DNA of 64,000 bases from contig JBMONI010000007.1 in NCBI GenBank assembly GCA_049324575.1, forward strand, positions 79,652 to 143,651, read 5' to 3'. Origin of the DNA: JBMONI01 sp049324575 (GTDB lineage: Bacteria > Omnitrophota > Omnitrophia > Omnitrophales > Aquincolibacteriaceae). A model generated the notes under the pieces. The model searched no databases. It had not been told where the DNA came from and saw nothing but the letters and a program-made list of their open reading frames with translations. A program made the position numbers and the translations under genes. Positions 24,701 to 36,700 of this stretch are shown here, piece by piece. The first letter of the stretch is position 1. Every line of letters starts with the position of its first letter.

Positions 24701-27700
24701 CTCCGTCGGAGGCCCGGTATACGCGGATGCCGCCCGTTGTCCGGACCTTGTGCGTCCACAGACTGCCGTCGTTGTTCTTTCCTTTCAATGTTTTGGACCG
24801 GTGAACGACACCGATCGCATAACGATCATGCCCTTTTTCATCCGGCACAAAAACGAAATGATCCCCCTCCAGTTCGGCGATCCTTTTTCCCGTCGCTCCG
24901 TCATAAAGGAACTTTCCGTAAAGAACCGCATTCTCCTTCTCTACGAGCCCTTCGATCACGAGATAGGCTCCGGCCGGCGAAGGCGTTGTCTTGTAGTTGT
25001 GGCCGCCCAAGGCCTCCCATGCCTCCGTATGCTGAAGCCCCGTCTCTCTTTCAAAGAATTCGAATCCGCCCGTTTCATAGACGACAAAGATCGTTTTTCC
25101 GCCATGGAGGTAATGCCATTTCACGATCGGCGGCTTCTTTTCCGAAGCCCAGTCGCGGATATAGCGCAGGGTCTCGAGGTCGATCAATTTGGGACCGTCC
25201 GGCGCGGCCAGAAAAGCGCATTTTCCGTCCGGCGAGACCGCCTCCATGGGTTCCGCGAAAGCGCCGGGCCAGGCATGGGGCGTTTGCATTACGGGTCTTG
25301 CAAGAAGCACTTTTCGCCTCGCGATCTCGAATTCCGAGAGTTCGCCCGCCTCAGGTTCGATCGTGCGCACTTCCGCGCGGCCCGATCGAACCTCCGGGGT
25401 TTGATTTATCAATCCCCGGAGGTTTGATGAAGGTGCCTGCTCCGGACTCTCCTGCCTCACTTCCGCGCGCGAAGAAACGGCGGCGCTGCCGACGCCGGTC
25501 ATGGCGGCCTTCGCGAATTTCTGGAAAGTCTCGCTTCCGGCGCCGCCCGGCTGATAGACGCCCCGGATGATCTCCTGCAGGACCCGCTTCAATTCCGCGG
25601 GCAATTTGCGGATATCGCCATCGGCAAGATGGAAAGAATATTTTCCGCCGTAAACCTGAGGCGCGAAATGGCCGTCATCGCCGATCCCGACCCCAATGAC
25701 CTCGGTTTTCACGCCGTTAATGACGCCCTTCTGACGGCCCCGGACATCCTCGAGAATGGCTTTCACCTTGTCCGCGTTCCCGACGCCATCGGTCAAGACG
25801 ATCACAAAATGCTGTTCGCCGCCGACCGCGCGGATATCTTCGATCACCGCCTCCATCGCATCGCTGTCGTTCGTACCGCCCTCGCCGCCGATGCTCCGGT
25901 AAAGGTCGCGCGTAATGGCTTCCTTGTCCTGGGACGTCGAAAATCCGTCCGGAATACTCGTCACATTCGAACGGTAATAATACTGCCGCCTCGCCTCCGG
26001 GAGCCGCTGGTTCTTAAAGCGTTTGTGCAGGAAGGTTCCGTCGCCGAACCCGCGGATCGCAAAGTCGATCCCCAGGGCTTCGAGCGTTTCGGCCATCAGG
26101 ATGACCCCGCGAAGGGCCTGCTGGCCTTTCATGGCCGCGTTCCCGCTCCCCTGGCGGCCTCCTTCCTCTTCCATTCCCGCCATACTTCCGCTTTCGTCCA
26201 CGACGATCGTAAAACGAATGTTCTTTTTTTGCGGGATCTCACGCTTCATGAAAATGCGCGTATCGAGGAGGACCCCGCCCCCGCGCGCAAGCGAATTCAT
26301 GTAGCGGCGGATATCGAGACGGCCTTTGCGAAGGCCGTGGATCCACTTTGGCCGGAGCGAATTCTGGATCAAGTCGCGCAAATACCCGACCAGTTCCACA
26401 ATGGATTTCCCGAGATACCGGCGGACGCGCTCATGGACCGAGCCGGGAGTGACCCCTTCCAGCGCTTTGGCCTGCTGGTAATCCGGCTGACCTTCTTTGG
26501 TGCGGTCCTGGGCTTTTTGTTCGAAGCGTTTCCGCATTTCGTCCTCAATACGTTCCTTCATCGCTTCCGGCAACAGGTCAAAAAGGCCCTTCATGTCGTC
26601 ATGGGTCACAGGCCGACCGTCTTTGGACTCTCCCGGCTTCTCGCCTCCGGGTTTCCCGGGCTGGACATCCTGATCAAGCCCGCCTTCGTCGCCTTCACCT
26701 TCTCCTTCACCTTCTTCCTCTCCGGACTCCCCTTCGCCAGGCATCCCTTCCCCAGGCATTCCTTCCCCGGGCTCTCCTTTCATCCCTTTCATTCCCTTCA
26801 TCCCTTTCATCCCCTTCATTCCCTTCATCCCTTTCATCCCCTTCATCCCTTTTCCCTTCCCCCCAGGCATCCCGCCTTTTCCCATCATCGAAAGTCCGTC
26901 CCGATACGCCCATTTATAGACATAAGGGAGGATCATCTCGCGGATCAGCTCCCCCTGCTGGCGCGCAAGTTCGCGGATCTGCTGTTCGCTCGGGGCAAAA
27001 TCGAACTCCAGATGGCCAAGGTCATTGCGCCTCAGAGGGATCAGCGAGAATACCCCGCGAGCTCTTTCCGTCACCACATCTTCATAGCGCCCGGTCCCGA
27101 AATACTTCCCTTTGAGGAGATATTCCATATCCGCGCGAAGTTCGGGATCCCGTTTCTCGAACGCCTGAAGCATTTTCGGAATAAGGACCTTCGCCTGATC
27201 GTCCCCGCCGCGTTTGGCAAGGTAGAGGAAGAAATTCATGATCGCCGAGGTGTGGCTCAGGGGGCCCTCCGGAGGACCGCTTTCTTCAGACTCCGCCTGG
27301 TTCTTGGCCCTCCGCTTGTCCAGTTTCCGGTTTTCTTCAAGGATCATGAGCTTCACGAAATCGTCGTCCGTTTCGGTGTCCGGAAAACAGATGTCGTGGT
27401 TCAGGCTCAAAAGAGGCTCGTGCGCGCCTCCGAAAAGAAAACGCGCCCAATTCTCGATGCGGCCGTCTTCGAGGATATTGAAGAGGCGGGCCGCCACCCG
27501 GCCCTCCTCGAGGATCTCGGAGAAAAGTTCCGTGTACCGGGTCCCGTAACGATGCATCGCTTCGTGAATGCCGACCCCGATCATGCTGTTGAGGCTCAGG
27601 GTCATGATATCCTCTTCGCTGTAGAAAAGGGTCCGGGTCTGCCACTGCCAGGCCCATCCGGTCTTCCCGATCTCGGAACTCGGCCGCACCCGGATATCGT

Positions 27701-30700
27701 TGCCCGTCACCACGGTCGCGAAGATGCGTTCATAAGTCTCTTTGCGGCGTTCGAGCGGCATGCGCTCCCATTCCGCCATGGATGGAACCGGTTCCGATCG
27801 CGCGCTGGTCCGGGCCGTAAAGACAGGCGTCGATGCGCCCGAACGAGGCGCGGGCGCGGGGGCAGGCGCCGATGCCGTCGTGCTCATCGAAACGGCGGCC
27901 GTTTGCGGCACGCCCAGATCGGAAGCATTCCCTTCGCTTTCAAGCGCGCGCCCGATCACGTCATAGGGATTCTCTTTTTCCTTCGGCAAACCGCGCTCGA
28001 TGATCCCGCGGACAAAATGCCGGACCCCGCCGAGCATCATCCGGTACATTTCGCCCTTGGACTTTTCGCTGCGGACCCACACTTCCCGGAAGCGGCTCCG
28101 AAGGGCCGGAGAGAGCGGCGTACGGCCGGTGTTGCGGCCGGTGCGCCCCTGGGTCGGATTGATCGTCGCGAACAGCCGGAAATTCGGATGGATCCGGATC
28201 TCGATCTTCTTTTCCTGGATCGTCATCGTCCCGCGGTCGAAATATTCGTTCAGGATCTCGATGATCCCGCTCTCGGCCATGTTCAGCTCTTCGAGCACGA
28301 AGGCCGCGCCCATTTCCATCGCCCGGATCAAGTCCCCCTTGCGGAACTCGAGCGCGCCGGTATCTTTGTTGACCTCGAAGGTGCCGATCAGGGATTCCAC
28401 CGACGCGGCTCCCATGGATTTTGAGATGTAGACCCAATTGAGCTCGCGCGCGATATCGCCGACCATTTCGGTCTTTCCTCCCCCCGAATGCCCGTTCAAA
28501 AGGACGGGCTGCGAACGATGGACGACGATCGGCTCCCCGCGAGAATTCTTCTCCGCGACCTCGCCCCCGTCGCGGAAGCCTTTCAGGATCTGCATCCTCT
28601 CGAACTGCTGGGATTCCAGTTCCACAAGCGGCTCGATCTTTTCGGCCTGGGTAAAGAAATGTTTTTCGATGAGTTTGAGGATGTCCTTTTCGGCATGGGG
28701 GCTCTGCGGGTATTGCCGCCGGGCCCACGCAAGCGCTTCTTCGCGCGTGATCAGCTTCCGGCTCCGTTCGTCGCCGTCCGCGATACGGCGGTCGGTCATT
28801 TCCTGAACGTAGGACATGGCCCCTTCAAGTTCGAACGGATCGAGCGCATAGCCCTGTTCATCGTAAAGCGCGCCGCTTTCGATCTCCCCGCTCAGGTCCT
28901 GGAGGAAACCCGAAAGCATATCCTGCGCCGAACGCCGGACGACCCAAACGCCGCCGATCCCGAACCATTCGGTCTCCCCGTCCTCGGCGGTCTGGACCCG
29001 GTTGAACTGGCCAAAGAGAGGCTCCTTCGCAGGATCCCATTTCGCGGTCTTCACAAAAAGGGCATTGAGCTGGCTCAGGTTATTTTTTTCGCGATTATCC
29101 TCGAAAGTCGTCTGGCTGAGGAGCCCGGAATATTCGAGATAGGCTTCGATCCAAAGCGCGCGCTCGATCGGCATTTCGGGATCGGCGGCCACCCGCTGGA
29201 TCGCGTCCTGGACGATGCGCTCGAGATTCCTCAGGGTGAAACGGTAATTGTCCTCGGCGTTGAACTCGTCGAAATCATGCACGCGGCTTTTGCTTTCGAT
29301 CTCGAACTGCAAAGCGACCAGTTGTTCGAGGATATTTTGCGAAAGCCCGTGCGAGTCGAGAGAGAACTTGTAGCGCAGGACCCGGATCATCTGCTCGGCC
29401 GTCATCGGCGGGATCCGGCAGATCTCGAAACGGTTCATGAAAGCCTCGCTCATCCGGTTGCGGCCCGAATAGGAAGCCGGATTGCCGCTGATCACCAGCT
29501 GGAACCCTTTGCCGGGATAAATGCGCCGCCCCTGGAACTCGACATACCCGAGGGTCGTCAGGTTGTAGAGGATCGTGATCGCCTCTTCGTTGGCGAGATT
29601 GGCCTCATCGAGCAATACGATCTTGCCCGCGATCCCCGCGCCCCGGTCGCCCATGCCTTCGAGCAAAAGCCCTTTCTGGAACTCGAGGTCTACCCCGGCC
29701 GCCCCGTTGAGGATCAGCTGGGCCAGGGAACGCATCAGATCAATGCGGCGTCCCATCCCCTGTTGAAGCCGTGCGCCGGACTTGACGCCGGCCAGCACAT
29801 ACGTTTCGACAAAACGCCGGTAGAGGTCTTTGCTGTCGACCGTTTCGCCCGACGGGACCCGGAGAAGCCTTCGGATCCTTTCCTCCGTGAATTTCAAAGT
29901 GGCAAGGGCCCGGGCGATCTTGAGGTAAGCGCCCTTTTCGAGATTCTCCCGGATGACCTGAAAACTCTCGCCCGCGTTCAGGGTCAATTCGACCGGCTGA
30001 TAGCCTCCCATCAGGTCGTATTCATCGGTGCGCTGGTTCATCTGGATGCGCTGGAAAGCCTGCTCGAAAATATGCGCGGCCACTTCGACCATGGTGGATT
30101 TTCCGCCGCCCGTCTCGCCGAAGAACGCCACCGGCGTGAACGGCTTGCGGGAGTCCTCGGGCTTCGGGCCGAGGGCATCCAGCAAAAATCCCAGGATCTC
30201 CATATTCTCGTACGTCAGGATGAATCTTTTCTGCTCGAGGATCTCGCGGGGCACCCGGGCGACCCGATGACGGCCCCGATAAACCTCGAAGGCTTCGCCA
30301 TGCTCTTTCCATTCGAACTCCGGTTGGGTCATGTCGAGCCCCTTGTAGATCTTGGTCCGCGCAAAGGTCTTGTCCGCCTCGCTGCTCAAACGCATGTCGT
30401 AGATCCTCTTGACCGCATAACGCAGGGCCTCGGCCTCGCCCGTCCCGCGCCGGATATCCATGGACATGATGTCCGCCATTTTTTCAATATCACGCAGACT
30501 GGTGTAATATCCCTCGTTGTCTTCCTGTCCGATCTCGCGCGTTTCGACGGCCGTTCGGAACTGCGTAAAGATCCTGTAAATGCTGTCTTCGGTCTTGCGC
30601 GAAATATTGATCCCGGCCAGTTCGAATTTCTTGCGGATGATCGCGCGCGTTTCCTTTTCCGATTTATGGTGATCGACCCAGACCTCCTGGAAACGGTTGC

Positions 30701-33700
30701 GGAGCGCGGGCGAGAACGCGTTTCGGCCGACGTTCTGGGAGGTCACGCCTTTCTCGGGGTTCATGGTCGCGAAAAGACGGAAATGGGGGTGGATCTTGAC
30801 CTTTTTGCCGGTCATCGGATTGGTGAAAGCATTCTCGTCGAAGTATTCGTTCAGGATCTCGATGATCCCGGAAGGCGCCATATTGATCTCGTCGAGGACG
30901 AGCATCGCCCCCTCCTCCATGGCGCGGATCAGGATCCCGGCGAAATATTTCCATTGTTTATTTTCGTGGTCGCGCTCGAAACCTCCGACCAAGGTATCGA
31001 GATTCGCGTTGGCGAAAGAGACCGAGCGGTATTTCCATCCGAGGCGGCGCGCCATGTCGCCGATGATCTCGGTTTTCCCGCCGCCGGATTGCCCGATCAA
31101 AAGGATCAGGTTCCTCCGGTCGAGGAGGCCCATGGCCAGCGCGCGGCGGACCGCATTCGTGTTCTCGCCGGAAGCCAGCTCCGGGATCACTTTCGCCTCG
31201 TCGGAGGGGCCTTGCAGGTCTTCATAGAAACGCTCTTCGATCGTCAGATTGTCGATCTGAACGGTGCGTCTGCCGCTCCGCTCAGTCCTCTCGGAGAATT
31301 CGATCCCATCGGGTTCGTGGAATCCTGGAAAGAAAGAAGGATTGGTGAAGATCTTACGAAGGACGGTCTTTTCTTCCGCCGTACGGCCGAGGATCTGCGA
31401 ATACTGCAGAAAGGCCTCGCGGACCATGATCTCATCCGGCGGCGACGGATCGCCGGCCCGCAGGACCTCGTCCGTCGCTTTCAGGACCCTTTTCAGATTG
31501 CGTATCGTGAACTTGTATCCCTGCTTCTTCCCGCCGCCCACGGAAGGAAAAGCCTCTGCGCCAAGCATCTGATTGAGCATCTCCTGAAGCTGGGCCAGCT
31601 TGAGCACCGCCTGCTCGAATTTCCCGTTGGCTTCGATCCCGAAATTCCTTCGGGCCTCCTCGGTCACGATCGAAGCGATCTCTTCCGGGCTTTTGTTGCG
31701 GATGAACTGGATCTCGAAGCGGTTCATCAGGGCTTCGCTCAGGCGGTTACGCGCCTCGTAGGTCTCGGGGTTCGCCGTCGCGACCAGTTTGAATCCGGGC
31801 GCCGGATAGATCTCCTCGATCTTGCCGGTCTTCCCGTCGTAGATCCGGATAAAACCCAGCGTCAGGAACTGGTAAAGGAGCGCGAGCACTTCCTCGTTGG
31901 CAAGGTTCATTTCGTCGAGGACCACCACATCGCCCCGGCGGATCGCGCCGAGGAGCCTCCCTTCGCGGTAGATCAGATCGATATTGCCGCCGCCGTTCTT
32001 CACAAGGTGCGCCAGGACTTTAAGCCGCCGCGCCGCTTCCTTCTGCTCTTCCCCTTCGCCTTCGGTCGCGACACGGATCAGATCGCTAAGCTTGAGACGC
32101 ATCCGCATCTGATTGGCATCCATCACCCGCGTGATCTCGGCCTCTTCCTGATCCTCCTGAAGCGGTTCCAGGCCTTCGCCGTTGCCGCTGCGCATGATCT
32201 CGAAAGCCCTTTGCATCTTGAACCATTCGTTCGCCTCCATCGCGTTCTGCATGATCCGGACCGCCTGATCCGTTTCCAGCGTGACTTCGCGCGGCTCGAA
32301 GGAACCGAACAGGTCGTAGGGATCGATCCGTTCGTTGAACTGGATACGCGTATAGCCCTGCTCGAGCAAATGGACCGTCAGGAATTTGACAAGCGAGCTT
32401 TTGCCGCCCGACGTTTCCCCGATCAGGAGGATCGGATTGAATTTCCCGAAGGTCCGGCCCTTATCATTCACCGTTTCTTCTTTCAGCGCGAGGGCTTCGG
32501 CCAGGTTGAGAAGATTCTCCAGGGTCTCCGGCGTTTCGACGAGTTTGGAATCGCGCAGTTCTTCGTCCAGTTTCTGCTGGAACGCCTCCTCGAATTCCGC
32601 TTCGGTCAGGTGTCCGTTCTCTTCCCGGGTCCTGCGTCGGATATTGTCGCGCAGCGTCGACACGTATTGCGAAAGATCGAAACGCACCAGCAAGGTCTTC
32701 TGCCAATAGATCTCGAGAAAATGGCCGTCCGCCGAACGCTTGTAGGAAAGCGAGCGCGGGATCACGGGCCGGACTCCTTTGGATCTCATGATCCCGAGGA
32801 TATTTTTTCGGCTTTCTTCGTCCTGCATCCGAAGCGCAAAAATGCGGTAGATCGCCCGGCCGAGCGCCATCGCTTCCGGCATTCCGAGGCGCATGAGATA
32901 GGCCATGGTCTGCACGATCCGGTTGAGGTCCCGGAGGCTGGTATAGTAAGCGGCTTCGCCCTGTTCTCCGTACTCCGTCTTATAGGCCTTGTAAAATTCA
33001 AGGATCTGCTCTTTCGTCCGCTTGGACACAGAAGTCCCCATCTGCTCGAAACGTTTGCTAAGGATCTCGAGGATCTCCGCATCTGACTTCTCATGCGGCA
33101 CCCAGACTTCGCGGAACCGGCTCCGCAGCGCGGGGGAAAGCGTGAGGCGTCCGGCGTTCATCCCCGTGATCCCCTCGATCGGGTTCATGGTCCCGAAGAG
33201 ACGGAAATCCGGGTTCATTTTCCGGACATTGATCTTCTCGCCGGTGTACGGGACCGTAAAAGTCCCTTCGTCGAAATATTCGTTCAAGATCTCGAGGACG
33301 CCGGATTTGGCGAAATTCAGCTCTTCGAAGACCAGGACCGCCCCTTCGCGGACCGCTTGAAGGAAGATCCCCTCCCGGTAGACCAGACGCCGGAGCTTGC
33401 GGTCATATTCCATGGTCCCCACCAAATCTTCCATGGTCGCTTCGCCGAGGGAAACGGTCATGTACTTCAGGCCGAGACGATGGCAGACATCGGCGATCGA
33501 TTCCGTTTTTCCGCCTCCGGACTGTCCGACGAAAAGAAGGTTCTCGTCACGGCGGATCGCCTTCGCGACCTGCATCATGAGGAACCGCGTCGAACTGGTC
33601 TCGACGAGCGGGATCACCGGGCTCCGCCCTTCGGGCGTCCGTCCGGGCGTCGTGATCCCGTCCAAGGTGATCGAATGCGCGCGTTCGTCCTGCGAGAAAT

Positions 33701-36700
33701 CAAAACTCTTGAGCCTCCGGGCGATGAGGTCGTTGAAAGCGATCGGGGCATTCTCGAAATTCCCTTTGAAGAAATCGCCCATCTTGGTCACGAAAGCGCC
33801 CTGCAGCTGCTCATAATCGGAGTCGGTAAAAAGCTCTTCGGAATCGAAGAGGTAACGGTCGGTGCGGAGCAGGACCCCGCCGTAAAGGATGAAGGCCTCG
33901 CGGATCCACATCTCCAGGTCCAAAGGCTGCCGGGCCTGCTTTCGCTCCAGGATATCCTCGTAGATCCGCAAATAGTCGCGGATCGTGAAAACATAGTCCG
34001 CATCGTTGCCCATTTTCTTGAAACGCCCTTCGAAAAGGAACCGGTTCAGGATCTTCTGCGTCCCGGCGAGCATCACAAGCTGGGTACGCGTGATGCCGAA
34101 CTCTTTTTGAAAGATCGCGTCCAAACGGCCGTAATAGCTTTCGGAAGTTTCCCCCGGGGCCGGTTTCAAGCTCTCCCGGTCATAACCGAACTTCGTGACC
34201 AGGTCCTTGAGCATGATCCCCTGCAGGATCTCGAACATTTCCTGGTCGGTCATTTCCTCGACCCAGAGGATCTCGAAACGGTTCATGAACGCTTCACTCA
34301 TGCGCTTGCGCGAGGAATAACTCGAAGGATTCCCGGTCGCAACGACACGCGCCTGTTTCCCTCCCTCGGGCTGAAGCGCCTTTCCGTCATATTCGAGATA
34401 GCCCAGCGTAAGCATCTGATACAGAACGCCGAGCATTTCTTCGTTGGCAAGATTGAACTCATCGAGCAGGATCAGGTCACCGCGCAGATAGGCCTCGAGG
34501 AAACGTCCCTGCACCCGTTCGAGCCCGAAATCATGGTCGAGCATGAGGGCGGCCGCCTTGATCTTCAGAAGCGTCTCCGCGTTCTCTTTATCGAGCCCCG
34601 GTTTTCCGTCGAGATGTTTCAGGCTTTCCCCTTGCGCGATGAAATTCTCGACCAAGAGGCGGATCTTCTCGTTGACCGCCTGACGGACCGCTTCCGGTCC
34701 CCCGGCGCCACGGGCATTTCCGGTCAAGTCCTCGCGACCGGAAAAGAACACAGGGACGAATTGATGCGATTCCCCGGTCGCAAGCCGGCTGAGCGCATCC
34801 TCCAATTCGTTGTACTCCTTTTTCTCAAGCGCTTCCCGAAGCCGCGCGAGCGCCACGGATAATTCGATCTGAACGTTCTTGGGCCGGAAAGAGCCGAAAA
34901 GATCGTATTCATCGGTCCCTTCGTTCACCTGGATGCGGGTATAACCCACTCCCAGGATCCGGGCCGCGATCCTCGCCAAGGTGCTTTTGCCTCCGGCCGT
35001 CGTTCCGAATTCCAGCACAGGATTAAAGGGCTCTCCGGGTGTCACCTCGAGGGACTGAAGCAGTCTCGCGAGATTACGCCGCGTGGTCTGATTGAAAATG
35101 ATGTTCTTGTCGACATCCCTTTCCGCAAGCGGCTGTTCCAGGTCGATCTCCATGATCACCCGCGGTTCGCCGATCTCGATCTCCCTCAAGGTCCATTCCT
35201 TCTTCACCTGCTCCCGGCCCTCTTCATCGGTGGTCACGGTCGTTTCGATCACGGGTTTTTTCACCGGCGGTCTTTTTTCGATGATCCGGATCCTCGAACT
35301 GCCGACCTCGTATCCGTCGATATCGTAGATGTAATCCAGCGTATCTTCCGGCGCAATGAAATGGTGGGTCACCATCAGCTTGCGGACCTTGTCCCGGTCG
35401 GATTCCGTATTGAGCCGGTGATAGTAACGGCGCCGGACCGCGATCTCGATCGCATCTTCGATATCGCGGCCTTTCTCGAATTCCCGGTAGGCGATCTTGA
35501 GGGTCTTCTTAAGATCGCGAAGGCTCACGTAATACCCCTCGTTATTCACTTCTCCGATGTCCCCGTTCGTCGTCAACCTTTCAAAATCCCTGTGAAAATT
35601 CACGATGCGGACGAAGTATTTGAACGTGAGCAGGAGCTTGTTCAGATCATCGAGTGAGTCGCCTGCCATATCGCCGTAAAGATCGAAGACCTCGCGAACG
35701 AGGCCCGCGGTCCCGTCTTCGGCGGTCCTCGCAATGTCGCCGATAATGTCAAGGAGCCGCCCTTCCTCCTCGCTGCCCGGCTGGATCCGGTAGTGCTCCA
35801 TCAATTCCCCGAAAGGGATCTTTTCGAACGCCTCTTCTCCGACATACCCGAGAATGATCCCGAGCTGTTTGAAGCGGGTGATGTTCCGGTTGATGAGCCG
35901 CAGATAACGGCCGTCGGTCTGGAATCTCGGATGGGGAAGATTGAGGAGCCGGCAGACCATGTCCTGCAAAGCGGTCCGGGTCGACTTTGAGATCTCGGCA
36001 AGCGCTTCCAGAAGATCGATGTCCGTCGCATTGTCGAAGTTGGGCAAAAGCGCCGGGATCCCCTTGCGCAAAAGCCCGGCCCGCTCCGGCGCGGGACCTT
36101 TCCGCCCGCCTTTGCCGGCACTTTCTTCGGGATCTTTTCCGAGGATGTAATCGACCTTCGTATTCGACTTGAGCATGATGATCACGACGCTCCGAAGGCT
36201 CCGGATATCCCGTTCCATGAGATCACGCATGACGGGGTCGTTATAAAAAGCGTCGATATCCTTCTGCATCCATTCCGCGATCAATTTCTCCTCGACCTGC
36301 CCGTCCTTGGTCGCGGCGGCCCGGAACCGCTCGTAATAAATGTGAACCAGATCGGTCACCACCTGGATCCCGGGGATGTCTTCGCCGTAGTCCTTGCGGA
36401 TCTGATCCGACAAACTCCGGAAGAGGGCGATCATGTTCTGTTTGGGGTAGATCCTTTTGAAGGACTCCGCCGCTTCCGGCTTTTCCCGAAGCACAAAGTT
36501 GAGAAGGAATTCGACGAAAGTGTATTTGTAGAACATTTCGCTCTTGGCTTTTTCAAAAAAATCGGTCATGATCACCGCGGCTTCGACCCGCTTCATCAGC
36601 ATGCTCATCACCGCCCCCTCGACAAAACCGGAAACGCTGTCGCCGAATTGGCGGACGAGGAATTTCACATTCTGATGGGAATAGTCCAAATAATGCAGGA

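Noticed and set aside
3756..25436. Regularly spaced near-identical palindromic repeats as a CRISPR array.
   Set aside because: Spacing is 1.1-2.3 kb, the repeats are in coding frame, and no cas gene is present.
28488..33086. A 1,532-codon open frame on the plus strand (and further long ones at 25629-28424 and 33093-34862).
   Set aside because: They lie antisense to the AAA+/MIDAS part of the giant gene. The sense protein rarely uses the codons that would give stops in that antisense frame, and the antisense product has no recognisable motif.
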